Assembly (NCBI GenBank): GCA_026874595.1
Contig: CM049308.1
Coordinates: 25,780,367-25,844,366, forward strand
Length of the DNA: 64,000 nt
Direction: 5' to 3'
Origin: Sipunculus nudus
Taxonomy: Eukaryota; Annelida; Sipuncula; Golfingiida; Sipunculidae
This document shows, in pieces, positions 34,735 to 46,219 of this stretch. The notes below the pieces were generated by a model. The model saw only the letters and a list, made by a program, of their open reading frames with translations, was not told where the DNA came from and did no database searches. Both the position numbers and the translations under genes were made by a program. Position 1 is the stretch's first letter; every line of letters begins with the position of its first letter.

Positions 34735-35295
34735 TATACCATGTTTCATAAAAATCCACCCAGTGGTTCCTGATAAATAAGCTCCTAAGTTTTTTTTCTA
34801 TTCTAAACTCTGTGACCTTTAAAAATAGGTCAATGTCGCCCCTCGTTGAACTTGACCAAGATTTTGTCATCAGCATCAGCACTGAAGAAATGAAGTTCCG
34901 GTGTTGAATACCTTTGGAGAAACCCCGCTCACAAGGCCAAAGTTGAAAAATCCGATAAAAATTCATTTAAAAAAATTAGAAATTGTAGGTGGCGCCACCA
35001 AACTTGTGCAGCAGGTACAAACCATCAGTCCCAGTAACCATCGTAAGTTTTGTGAAAATCCACCTATAGTGTTTTTCTATAATCAGCTCTAAAACGTATA
35101 AAAATAAGTCAAGTTCACCCATTTTCGAAATGAACCGAGATTTTGTCGATATACATCTTCACCAAAGAAATAAAATTCCTACGGTAATTCCTTTTAGAGA
35201 TATCCCGCTAACAAGGTAAAAGTTAACGGATGCCGGACGGACGGACAGCTTGGGTGACGACAATAGCCCATCAGCCTAAGGGCGGGGGCTAAAAA
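34735..35295 (+). repeat. dispersed repeat H, two tandem modules with GGTGGCGCCACC linker
   Basis: Two diverged modules (34735-34985 and 35040-35215) share AAAATCCACC, GACCTTTAAAAATAGGTCAA-like, CGAGATTTTGTC and CCCGCTNACAAGG blocks. The palindrome GGTGGCGCCACC is at 34988-34999 between them. The right end is GGACGGACGGACAGC followed by a TAGCCC...GGGCGGGGGCTA stem. Confidence 0.75.
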
Positions 35296-35739
35296 GGTAT
35301 ATATGTACTATAACAATGTAGAGTGAACACAGTTTAGGCTGCATCTTAGTCTGAATGACTTCCTTTTGATGTGCCGGACGGAACGCTACAAGATTTCTGC
35401 AGACCATAATCAAGGCTGATTATTGAGCCCGGGTACCCTGGTCTGTAATTCTCAGCCTGTTTCAAGGAAAGTATTCTACGTTACTGACAATGCAGCTTCT
35501 GGATACTTAATCCGCATAGTACTTAAAATAAATAACTAGGGGCTAACCAGCAATTGGTATTAATAGACAAGTAGACAATATTAATATTACCAACATGTAA
35601 AAAGGCCGTTTATCTCCTGGCCTACAGTTATGATATATGTTTCAAAACTAACATCATGAATGATTTGATTATCAACTGTAACCCGAGAAAGTTTTGAATA
35701 TTTTTTTTATGTAAAATTAACTTTTCCAAACTTCATTGG

Positions 35740-36050
35740 TTCTTAGATGGTTGACAACAGGAGTGTAAAACTCTTATCTACACGAAACCAGGTTTCTGTC
35801 CGGCTGTACTTTTAAAAACCAGGGAACTGAAATGTACAACAACATCGGGAGTCATTTTGTACATGTCAGTGTCACAGCTGGTCCTGTTTACCTGACGGTG
35901 CTTTTATTAACGTATACCAAGGGGTACCTGTTTCGGCTTTCTGTTCTTATAAACTGTTACTCCTTGCACATTTCCAATATCCCCGATTATACTTGTATTT
36001 TGTACGAGTAATAATAATTGATTTCTAAATTTTAAAAAGTTCAATATACA
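35740..36050 (+). repeat. dispersed repeat B, copy 2
   Basis: Shares GGTTGACAACAGG, GTCAGTGTCACAGCTGGTC and GTTTCGGCTTTCTGTTC blocks with copies 1 and 3. More diverged and shorter. Confidence 0.8.
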
Positions 36051-36176
36051 ACAGTTAGACCAAAATGCATTATCAAGTGTGTCTGTTTTGACAATTTCAT
36101 ATGTATTGGGTAAACACTATATTGCACGACCAGCTAATGCGTGCATCCTCTGACCGTCAATCCTCATAGTGCCTAC

Positions 36177-36179
<3 letters not shown>

Positions 36180-36211
<32 letters not shown>
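36180..36211. repeat. (TA)n microsatellite
   Basis: About 32 bp of alternating T and A. Confidence 0.95.
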
Positions 36212-36214
<3 letters not shown>

Positions 36215-36766
36215 TGATCCCCCTGGGATATGAAAAATATTATCCACTTTATTCTGAAGAAAATAACAACAGCCAGACATTCTCCACAAGATAACTTTTT
36301 ATTTCACCCTGCCTCACATATTTCACTTATAATACATTTAATTACAGTGCGGCGTAGCCTCGGTACTTTATCCGAGCTTGGGAATGTGCATGTTAACCCT
36401 CGGTTGGCATGAAATCGTGTTACCCTCACTGAACACAGACTGGAGCTTCCTTCTCACCAAGCAACAGTTGTCAACGACTATGAATTGGGGGTGGGGTCTG
36501 ACTGTAGTCTTTGATGTTTTATAGATATTCCATTAGGTGAGAGACCTCAGCAAGACTCGTACAACGTGTCAACTTCCATGTGACCACCTCCCCATTTCAA
36601 TTCAATACCAGAGAAAGTGAACTGTATTGTCTCTTATCTTTTTTAGTCAGTGGAATTACTACACCTACATTTGATGCAACTTTGAATGGGTGATCAATAG
36701 ACAGAATTGGGCCGCCCCCAGTGCTACACATCAATATATTGGTGGTCTATACTTTCAGGGAAAGTA

Positions 36767-36768
<2 letters not shown>

Positions 36769-36823
<55 letters not shown>
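36769..36823. repeat. compound (CA)n(TA)n microsatellite
   Basis: A short (CA) run is followed by about 43 bp of (TA). Confidence 0.95.
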
Positions 36824-36826
<3 letters not shown>

Positions 36827-37459
36827 CAAAAAGTTGCAGCTGTACCTACATTTAAAATTTCTAAACCCAGGGAGGTTTCGAGAGATAATATAAAATATTG
36901 TCTATGATACATTGAGCAAAACGCACTTAAATTTAATTGATTTTTTTTTATATTTGGCACGTTTTGAAACCATTAGACCTACAAATCCAAAGTCTGGCAT
37001 ACAGTTAGATGTCCATCGTTCTCTTACCTCTACCAAGCCCCATATTGGGCTAATGCGACTTCGGTTCTTCGAGAAATTAAGGACAAACATTTTCTTGCCC
37101 TCGTGACTGCCTTAAATCATAACCAGCAGAGGAGGCACCAAGAAAAGAAAAATCAGGATTAATAACAAAACCACACTCATGAATATGAACTTTTACTCTT
37201 TCTAACAAATGCACCTTTAGCTGTTTTTTTTTTCAATACAAGAACCACAGCTGGTTGGAGCTGAAACAAAAGGTTAAGGGTCAACTAAGGATAGAATAAA
37301 CTGAGTATTGACAAACTTCCTCTTCGTAAACCTTACCAAAACAAGATGTTGTACTTCTACATTGCCCTTCTTGATGCCACTGAAATGAAACTGATTGATA
37401 TCTTGTACTTTCCCCCAATATGTATACACCCTGCAAATGATAAATTATCAATCATAAAT

Positions 37460-37720
37460 ACACTTGCTGGTTTACTTAGCACTGTTACACCGCCTTAGTG
37501 AAGTACTATTCATATACACATTAATAACAGTCTATAATACCATGATCCAGCCACATATCGACTATTGTGGCAAAACGAAATCCTCAATTTGCCGCAGAAA
37601 CCAGCAAAGAAATTCAATATCGTGCTGCACGTATTGTAACCAGCTGCTATGATTATGACATCCCAAGTGCCACTCTGATACAACAGCTACAATCAGCAGC
37701 ATCAAAAGGATCATCTTCAC
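37460..37720 (+). mobile_element. LINE reverse-transcriptase C-terminal fragment
   Basis: Reads LLHRLSEVLF...TVYNTMIQPHIDYC in one frame. Another frame continues EIQYRAARIVTSCYDYDIPS and ATLIQQLQ. YNxMIxPHxDYCxxxWG...LQxRAARIVTxxSYDxxSxxLxxxL is a hallmark of the region after the polymerase core in many non-LTR elements. Frameshifts and truncation show it is dead. The clade is not assigned. Confidence 0.75.
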
Positions 37721-38573
37721 CATTTTTTCGAAGATTTTCTCTCCTTTTTATAGCATCTGCACTAAACAGGAAAGCCTGGTCCACTTCACTCAGTCCGTTT
37801 ATCTTTCTCCGACCATTCCTCTGATTGATGCACCGGTCAAAACTGATGCCCTGGTACATGCCGTTTCTCTAAAATAATGAAACTAATTATATTATTATTA
37901 TATGATTAATATTTTCTTTAATTTCAAGATATCTTGCTACTGGAGAATCTTACAGATCACTTGCATTCAGCTATACGGTCGGGATAAGCACAGTAGCCAC
38001 AATAGTCCACGAAGTTTATTTTGTTGTAGTTGTTTTCTCGTCTCGTCGTCTATTCGTTGTGAAACGGAGGATTTTGGTGTTTTTCAGGCTTAGATGCTGC
38101 GACTCGGACCAAACCGGGAAAGGCCTACCGTCTTTGCTCGAGTTGCCTGTTCTCGCTCATTGCTGTTTTTCTTCCTGTGCAGTACTTCTTTGAATTGGCG
38201 ATGCTGGAATTTATTTTTATTTTATGACTTGGGGGGGGGGGGAGTCTTGCTGAGTTGTAGCGCCAGTGCTGCTGTTATTTTGCATGCCTGCCGAGGGATG
38301 ACGGTGAGCGTAAGTGACCGCAGCTGAGAAAATAACGCACGATTGCCTTTTTGCCTGCTTTGTGACGTTTGAATCGTATGTTAGGCTAATTGGTGATATT
38401 CACGATATGTTTTTTCACAGACAAGCGCGAGGCAGCCAGCCAGACAGATCCAAAAGTTGAGTAAAAAAGTGTCGCTTCTGTTCGCTTCCGCTTTTGTAAC
38501 ACGCACGTGCGTGGTCTAGCAACTGTTTTCTTTCGGCCCGTCGACACCACGAGAGTAGAGATTGTTCGTTTCC

Positions 38574-38810
38574 TTAAATCGACCGGTAGTCGTGGTCAGC
38601 GGCGCCTGTCACGATGGCATAACGTTGGTATTTAGCGTACAGCTGTAGGGTGGACACATACGCCCGGAATGTGCCGGGCCTGCAGCTCTCTGAGACAGTC
38701 TGCATGAAGCCCTGCTGCATGGATGCAGCGAATTCACGTGTGGTCAGGCTGTCCGGTAGTCTCTCCAACAGACGCCAGGTGCCGCTACCGCTCTTGCACC
38801 AGTACGTCTG
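38574..38810 (-). pseudogene. N-terminal block of the FRAYxS family, divergent from the helicase
   Basis: 79 open codons end at TGA 38574-38576: TYWCKSGSGTWRLLERLPDS, LTTREFAASMQQGF, ESCRPGTFRAYVSTLQLYAK and YQRYAIVTG. It is homologous to the block at 0.97-1.11 kb (LTTKDLT..MESGF, QPRTFRAYLS, LQLF), which establishes a coding family. Its 5' side faces the first helicase exon at 38932 only about 120 bp away. The two may share a bidirectional promoter in the GC-richer 38.0-38.9 kb stretch. No downstream exons were found on this strand before the LINE fragment, so it is probably truncated. Confidence 0.55.
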
Positions 38811-38931
38811 TTATTGGACGCCATTTTGGAATGATACCATGGCGTTCATTGGCTAGATGTACTATTTTTTCTCATTGGCCAACACCGGGAAAGCCCCCAT
38901 GTGACTCCACTTTTGTTAATTGTTGAAACAG

Positions 38932-41303
38932 GCTGTTTGTATGATGAACAAGCACAAAGACAATCCGGTGAGATATGTCAAGCCTAAACAAGTAGAATGT
39001 CTGCGGGCTTGTGTCGCAGAGGGTCGTGACACCCTAGCCATTCTGCCCACGGGCTATGGCAAGTCTTTGGTGTTTGAACTGTTGCCCATATTTGCTGTGG
39101 TGTTTCGGAGAAACCAACAGAGCAAAAGTCTAGTGATTAGCCCACTTAATGCCATCATACAACAACAAAAGGAAATTTTAGGAGAAAGGGCCCAGTGTCT
39201 GGTTCGAGGAAATACAAAAGAGGTAAGAGCTTATCTGAATCATTTTCACAAATAAACCATGGAGATGCACCTTCATCACACAGAATGCCGGGTAAAGTAA
39301 TAATTAGGGACATAATGTGCTTTAATTTTATAATCTACTTTATTGTAAGTTTTAATAATGTTCACACAAAACTGCACACACTGATATGCAGTGACTTAAG
39401 TAGTGTCTGTAGTCATGGTAGTTATGGATGCATTTAAGCCTCAATTGATGTTGTCTGTGCGGGCATACTGCAGTTACAAGTCATTCATAGTGGTTATTAA
39501 TGAGGCTGTATGGTCAGGCTAAATAGCTACAAACAATTTGTTAAAATTTATTGGGTGCATTTGTTATATGGAGTTAGTCCTGAACCAATTCACTTTCATT
39601 ATGGTTAGTTCCATATAGAATTTAGTTAGTTCCAACATTTTATATACAGTGATTGACTTATGTTTTCTTTTAAGTCTTTCCAGATTTTCATAACCAAATT
39701 CAGTTTATTAACTCTACATTTATATGGTTTCATTTCATTTGCAAAATACTAGGCAAGGAGGTATAACCTATTTATTACCCTTAAAGGTTAACTTGAGGGC
39801 TATCAGCAGTATAGTTTGCAGAATATGAGGCTGTAATTTGGTACAGAGCGAATACTGAGTGTATTTTTTATTTTCCATGAAAATAAAAATTTACATTCTT
39901 TCTGAAAATCTTTGCAGTGATGATGAATTATGTGCAGCGGAAGATGGTGATGGACATTCCTGTGATGAAAGCACAAGCTCCTGTGTCTCCAGTGTGATCA
40001 CAAAGGGTCATTTCTCTTTCCTTCTTGGACATCCTGAGGAGTTTGTCAACAAGCATGCTATAAAGGTGTTACTTATCAATGTTTCTAAATCTTAAATAGA
40101 AGCAAAATAGAAATCCAGTAAGCTTAGTTACATAATAAAATACTTAAGACAATGAAAATAAACGTGTGTTCTTGTAACAACATTTTACAACCACAGGTAC
40201 ACTAACAAAATGATATTAAAACATTATTCTGGAAATGGAGCCCATCTGAGTGTGTAAATTTAATTCTTAGCAGGCGTTTGCTGATAAACATAACTGTTTT
40301 AAATTGTTCCAGACCTCTAACACTTTGGATTGCCTATCATCTCCAATATTATATATTACAGGTATTCAGGAGTGCAAATTGGAATAAAGAAGTGGAATTC
40401 CAAGTGATTGATGAGGTCCGCTGTGTAGTTCAGTGGGGGGAGAACTTCAGACCGAAGTACCGTGAGCTGGATCAGCTGCGCTCCATCTTCCCCCATGCTG
40501 TTGTTGTTGGTTTGACAGCAACAGCAACTTTAAAGTCACGCCAAGAAATACAGAGGGTATTGGCTATGAAGAACACACTGATTGTATCAGCACCTATCGA
40601 CAGATCCAATATAAAGTACATTGTGAAGAGAAGACCCCCAAGTACAGGTGAGTGCCTACAATTCTGTAATACAAATTACTACTTGTTTAAGTTTTTGAAA
40701 GTGCAGTCTAACCCCTCTCAGCAAACGCACTTTTACCAAGCAGACACTTCCAGGGAAGTAGACACTATTAAGGCTACCCGTTTATTTCTTCTTTTAATAC
40801 ACCCTAACAATTAGACAAAATGTGGTTCTGGAAAATAGAAATTTTTATCACCCTTTGCAAAAACATCTCCAGAGTAAACATAACAGTCTGAAGTGACCCA
40901 GTTTCACTTTTTCCTTACCACCATAGACAGGTTTTAAAGTACAGCATTATAATTTGTAATTAATGCATGGGTTTTTATCTAGTTTGCTTTGCAAATTCCA
41001 AAGCGTATATGGTAATTGTATGAGAACATGTATATCTTTTGTAACAGGAGCTGGTCGAACTACAGAGGAATCTTACACCAGTGTTTTTTGTCAAGTCCTA
41101 GAAGAGCTTAAAGCTAAGGGTGTTTCCTTCCCAAAAACAGTTCTCTTTACAGAATTGAACTGGTGTGGTTTTGGACATGAGCTCGGAGTGAAGCTGCTTG
41201 CTGATGGACAGGTGTCAAGTGTGGGTGTTCATGAAGTAGCACAGTATCATGCCCCCATGACAGCTGCTCTACAGTTCAAATTATATTTTAGACCAAATGC
41301 ATG
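38932..41303 (+). pseudogene. RecQ-like SF2 DNA helicase pseudogene, at least four exons
   Basis: Exon-like blocks: 38932-39222, 39918-40065, 40362-40647, 41048-41303. Block 1 has the RecQ-type lead (RYVKPKQVECLRACVAEGRD) and Walker A, LPTGYGKS, then VISPLNAIIQQQ. Block 2 ends FSFLLGHPEEFVNKHAIK. Block 3 has motif II, degraded to IDEVRC where DEAHC is expected, then VVQWGENFRPKYRELDQLRS and motif III, GLTATAT. Block 4 starts helicase domain 2 (GRTTEESYTSVFCQVLEEL, QYHAPMT). Junctions 2-3 and 3-4 keep phase. Junction 1-2 does not, so an exon may be missing. Motifs V and VI (arginine finger) are absent. RecQ enzymes unwind DNA 3'-5' with ATP. Loss of the DEAH residues and the C-terminal motifs implies no activity. 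Such helicases occur in many copies in invertebrates and may be carried by transposons. Confidence 0.8.
39300..39900. other. helicase intron sequence
   Basis: AT-rich, no coding or repeat signal recognised. Confidence 0.45.
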
Positions 41304-41760
41304 ACACTATTTGATCTTGGAACATAATTTAAATTACCTTCTCACATACTCCATTTTTTTTTAGAATAATGTAAGATATCTACTTCTACATGTCTGTTAG
41401 CAATATTATAGGCAATGACAAGATGAATTCTCACAACTTTTTGTATTGGCCAGTAATATTACACTCAGTTGAAATTTGAAAAGGTCAAACCATGCCCATC
41501 ATACCCTAAAAATTTTTCAGTGTTTCATAGTCAAATCATATCACCCCTTTAATTAAAGCAACTGAGCCCTCCGAAAACAAGTCCAAAGGAGTAAGACATG
41601 TTCGCGTAAGACAAGTTTGCGTTTTCCCTTCATGATGCCACCTCGCCAGGAACCTCCAGGGTGGATGGGGGGGGGGGGGGATCTCAACGCCACCGATGTC
41701 AGATCAGGAGGGGAGCCGGGATACCTGCCTTTCACAGAATTTTACTGAGCTACCAAACCC

Positions 41761-42090
41761 TTGTTTGTGCATGTTCCAGTTCCAGAAGTGAAGGAATCTA
41801 ACTCTGAACTGAAATACCTGAAATCAGTCACAAACATCAGAACCATTGGGGAGATCTTGAAAACTGGTGGCACGATAATTTTCAAAGATAAAGAAACTTG
41901 TGTCTCTTTACATGACAATTTCCGTTACAACAGCGTCAGCTGAGTGATCATTTTCAACATTTAGTAGGCTTTAAGATCTACCATGTCTCAAGAGAGACTC
42001 TTCAATTTACTGTTGCTACAGGTGCTTGAGAAGGAAGCTGGTCAGACTGACTTAATCAAATTAGCTAAGGAGATTTGTGCAAGCCAATGA
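41761..42090 (+). pseudogene. two short exon-like blocks downstream of the helicase, unrecognised
   Basis: After an acceptor-like CATGTTCCAG the frame reads PEVKESNSELKYLKSVTNIR, TIGEILKTGGTIIFKDKET and SLHDNFRYNSVS, then stops at 41941. A second block after TTGCTACAG (42021) reads VLEKEAGQTDLIKLAKEICA then SQ and a stop. Both look coding. They do not resemble helicase motifs V/VI and may be a C-terminal extension or a fragment of another protein. Confidence 0.4.
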
Positions 42091-42330
42091 CATGCGAATA
42101 ACCAACTTTGGAAAACTGTAAAACACTTTATTTCTTTATATTCCTTCATATAACTTGAGGTGTGCCATAGACTGGAATTTTTTGGGTGTATTTTTGCTAA
42201 TTTCGGTCGCAATTATGCTGGTTGCATACTAGGTAGTTCTGTCATGCACAATATTGTTTTTTTACCATGCATATTGTTACAGGTGCCCTTTTAATTGTGT
42301 TCACAAGTCTTACATATGTCTTTTTTGTTG

Positions 42331-43165
42331 TGTGACACGGTAGTAACTCGTGTGTGGCTGCCTCGCCAGGCCGGGTGTTCCACTCTCAGTTTAATCCGTA
42401 CAGGTTGAACTCTCGTTGTCATGCTAACTTGGAGCTTTCTCGCTGGCCGAGCTCACGTGTGAATCCTAATATGTTAAGACACAGCGTTCTTTGTCCAGGT
42501 ATGTTTTTTGAACTTGTATACCGTTTTAAATTCTTTAGAATGTTCGAGCAATGAAAGGTTCACGGCTGGAGGTGAAAAGTTATAAATAGGGGGGTGTGTT
42601 TTAGAGCCGGGAGAGAGGTGAGAGAATATTCTAGCGGACACAGACGTGTGTATGTCAGTTTGTGGGACCTATCCGATTATCCAGTAATTTCAGGGATTCT
42701 ACTTTTACTAACTCTATACAATTTAATGCTGCCCGCCTCAAGTTTTACTTTCTGGATTGTTACAAGATCTTTACATTGGACTGTTATTCTACTAGGGAAT
42801 TATGTGTGAACTTTTCATCCGGCTTATACATTTTAAAGGACTTATCGCTGTGACAGTGGTATCAAGGTTCTGTGTATTTTGTTTATTTTACTGTGATTGT
42901 ATTGATTTGCTGTCAATTTTACTGTGTGATTGTATTGATTTGCTGTTATACTGTGTCATTTTATTGATTTAGTGTATTGTAATGTTAGGGTTGTTTTGAG
43001 AAAAATTATAGTTATTTGTTAACAAAAAAAAAACACTGACTTCTTTATTTATTCCCCTAGACATTTCATGCTGCCTATTGTTACAGAATCTGATTTTTTA
43101 AATCTCCTTTACAAAATATATGTTCATCACGCATACGTGATCTGTTGATATAATGTTCCGTGACA
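42331..43165 (+). mobile_element. 5' long terminal repeat (835 bp), TG...CA
   Basis: Starts TGTGACACGG and ends CCGTGACA, imperfect inverted termini, six bases before a retroviral-type primer-binding site. Contains a TATA box and an internal degenerate tandem repeat (GTGATTGTATTGATTTGCTGT, 42890-42990). No second LTR was found in the window. Confidence 0.75.
42580..42590 (+). promoter_or_regulatory. LTR TATA box
   Basis: TTATAAATAGG inside the LTR, followed by a G-rich stretch where the R region would start. Confidence 0.5.
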
Positions 43166-43171
43166 TAAAAT

Positions 43172-43189
43172 TGGGGGCTCGTCCGGGAT
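43172..43189 (+). promoter_or_regulatory. primer-binding site matching tRNA-Pro
   Basis: TGGGGGCTCGTCCGGGAT is the classical 18-nt complement of the tRNA-Pro 3' end used by gammaretroviruses and some LTR retrotransposons. Its position six bases after the LTR end is right. Confidence 0.85.
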
Positions 43190-43313
43190 GCTTAATAGTT
43201 TTGACAATTTTTTAGGCCCAGGTTTACAAGATTACATATAGTTTACAGTACATTGTTAACAGGATTTATCTCAGTGTTTTTTTTTTTTTTTGTTATTGTT
43301 TTAACATCTTAAC

Positions 43314-44398
43314 ATGGCATATTTCAAACCTGAGACATTTATTGACGATCCCGACCCTGGTCAACTTGAACAGTTGACAAAAGAACAGTTGTTGCGTTTT
43401 GGACAACACTGGCTAGGTGTGAAAAAACGTTTGAGAAAGCCTGATATCATTACTAAAATCATGCAAGATCTAGTTAGAAAAGGTTTAATTGAAGAGAGTG
43501 AAGTGGAAACATAAAAAATGACAGCCTTGCTATGCAGTTGGAATTAAAAAAAGTTAGAAATGCTACATGAAAAAGAGAAAGAAAAGAAAAAGAAATTGAG
43601 TTAAAACGACCGGAGTTAGAAAGACTTAAACTAGATCATCGTCTAAGTCCTTCCCCAACTCACAGTTTGATGTTACTAAACACTTTAGACTTGTCCTACC
43701 TTTTCAAGAAATAGAGGTTGATAAATATTTCTTACACTTTGAGAAGGTAGCTGAAATTTTAAAATGGCCTAAGGAAAATTGGACTATGCTGTTACAAAGT
43801 GTATTGACTGGCAAGGCCAAAGAAATTTATACAGAGCATTCAATAGAAGCTGCTGCTGACTATGACCTGGTAAAACGATTAATCCTAAAAGGTTATGAGT
43901 TTGATCCGGAGGCTTACCGCCAGAAATTCAGAAATTGGGAAAAGCGCAAAGAACAGACCTACGTCAAATTTACTATGACAAAAGAGCAGTTATTTGATCG
44001 CTGATTTGGTTCTAAAATGTATTGAAAGATAATGACAATTTGCGCCAGTTGATTTTGCTTGAAGAATTCTGAATATTCAGAATATCTGTAATTACTGCAA
44101 GAAGGAAGGTCATCTTATATCTGAATGCTGGAAACTTGCGAATAAACAAAATAGCAAGCCTTCTGGTTTTGTTTCAAAATCTATGCATAGCATAATACAA
44201 GAGCTAGGCTCCTTTCATGTAAATAAGGGGTACGACTCCTTTATTGACTCCAATAAAGAGTTTGATGCCAAGGAGGCCCAAGTGCCGTCTGAATCCAAAG
44301 CAGAATCCGTAGCTTGCGGGGTAAAACCTCAGTTGATTCCTGCGAGAAATTTAATTAGGATAGGTCCTTTCGAGACTCCTGCTAGGAGTATTCTCTGA
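43314..44398 (+). pseudogene. gag of an LTR retrotransposon, broken
   Basis: Starts MAYFKPETFIDDPDPGQ with a SAP-like LTKEQLLRFGQHWLGV...DIITKIM, then stops at 43514. A capsid-like frame is open from 43666 to 44004 (HFRLVLPFQEIEVDKYFLHF, NWTMLLQSVLTGKAKEIY, QKFRNWEKRKEQTYVKF). That is the SCAN-like gag pattern of metazoan Ty3/gypsy elements. Part of the capsid C-terminus is deleted, leaving QLILLEEF at about 44047. A CCHC zinc knuckle CNYCKKEGHLISEC follows at 44087-44128. A tail frame (44183-44398) ends the readable part. Protease and later domains are not present here. Two or more frameshifts make it non-functional. Confidence 0.8.
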
Positions 44399-44499
44399 AT
44401 AAGGCTAAGTCCTTTTATGACTCTTGCGAGAGTATTTCAAATGATGCCAGGTCCTCTTATGACAAACATTATACTTCTGTGGTATTTGACTAAGTTTTA

Positions 44500-45500
44500 T
44501 TTTCTTGTTTAACTAAAGTGACAATCAATCCAAAACACAACAGTATTTTGAACCCTTGATATCCAGAGATCATTTTTTCTCACCTCGCCAGTGTCTGAAT
44601 GTGAATCCCCTTCTTTCCGGTATATCTTCGAGGAATCTTCATAAGATGAGACCTTTAAAACAATTTAACACGAGCTCTTTATTTATTATGTTTTATATGA
44701 CATCATTTTGAAATATATTTACCACTGAATTTCCACTCAGGAATACATAATACTGCAGAGATATCTTAATACGTTTTATTTACATGTTTGCAACAATTTG
44801 CAACATGTCATCTTTTACAATTAATCTGGGGTGATCATTGATAGTGTTTTTTGTGTTACAATAAACCTTGTATTTCACAGGGTTCTTTTGAATAGGCAGA
44901 GAACAAAACTGGGCACAGACCATGCGTTGGAATATCAGGAGCATTAAGATTTTCATGGTTGACCACAACCCAGGCTAAGCCCCCTGCATCTGATCACTCA
45001 TCATGACTTGTCATACTGAAAGATACCCTCCCTCAGTAAAGATATATGTTTATGCCATCTCAACGTAGCAAATTAAAGTATTCAATATTCAGTAATACCC
45101 TGATTAACATATGAATGTGAAAGCAATATACTGTGGATAAACTTATATTTAATTACAGGGGAATAAAAAAGAATCCTGAAAACTGAAAGTTAATCACGAA
45201 TGAGTGGCAAAAGAAATTGCTAAAATGCGAGATGCAACATTTCAATAGTGGGCTGGGGTGGGCGGGGAGGGTGCCCCCTCTCGATTCGCCACTGAAAAGG
45301 TATAGATAGAGAATGGAATCTTTGACTTAGCATAAATGATCAGGCTGTGTAAATATAAAAACTATACCCTGTGGAAAATAAAACCAAACAATAGGATTTC
45401 ACATACTCCAGTTAAATTTTATGAAAGTGTAGAGTTTAGTGTTTCGATATATATGGGTGTAAGAAAGGACACCTGCAAGATGCATTGCAGGTTGTTCAGG
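44500..45500. other. non-coding, nothing recognised
   Basis: No retrotransposon pol sequence follows the gag remnant. AT-rich sequence leading to a (TA)n tract. Confidence 0.4.
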
Positions 45501-45518
45501 TCTCTCCAGGATCATGGT

Positions 45519-45521
<3 letters not shown>

Positions 45522-45582
<61 letters not shown>
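45522..45582. repeat. (TA)n microsatellite
   Basis: About 60 bp of alternating T and A. Confidence 0.95.
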
Positions 45583-45585
<3 letters not shown>

Positions 45586-45950
45586 CACCGTATTTCAAAC
45601 AGACACTATATGGATATTTCGCTTACCGACAGTTCCTTTGCTTGATTATATAGTTCTGGATCTGTCTGTGTAGCTGTATTAACAACTTTCTTGTGCATTA
45701 TCGTTGGTAATTGCAAGATACTGCCATGATGAGAAAAGGCACTTGCTTATAAGGTCTCTCTGATAATGCTGTTATATTTTCTGGTTTTGCAGGGGATTTT
45801 TCAAATAAGATGCAAGTGATTTCCTTTTGCTGGGTCCTTCAACTTCAGTTTTGTCACCGTCCTTTTGGACACGTTTGGTTGTGAAAGTTGAATAATGTTC
45901 ACACAATATTATATGGAAATGTCAAACTTTTTTTTAGATCTGTACAGATC

Positions 45951-46212
45951 AGCGACTTGCCAGAAGGGCCCCCATGTGTTGCACGCGCAAATAGCTTCTA
46001 TATGCTGCCAAAATATGTCAAGACTTTCGCCAGGGGGAGTTGAATTCTCAGCGGCCTGCCAGAAGGGCCCAAATGAGTCGCACGCGGAAATAGCAGCTAT
46101 TTGCTAACATAAAAGATGTCAAGACTGTCGCCAGGGGGAGTGGATATCTCAGCGGCCTGCTAGAGGGGCCCTCATGGGTCGCACCCGCAAATAGCAGCTA
46201 TTTGCTACCATC
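45951..46212 (+). repeat. three tandem ~100-bp units
   Basis: Units start at 45951, 46050 and 46151 (AGCGRCYTGCYAGARGGGCCC) and share CGCAAATAG, ATGTCAAGACT and CGCCAGGGGGAGT. The third is truncated. The first period is 99 bp, so one frame repeats a 33-residue motif (CQKGP...HAxIAxIC), but the second period is about 101 bp. Confidence 0.85.
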
Positions 46213-46219
46213 AAAAGTA

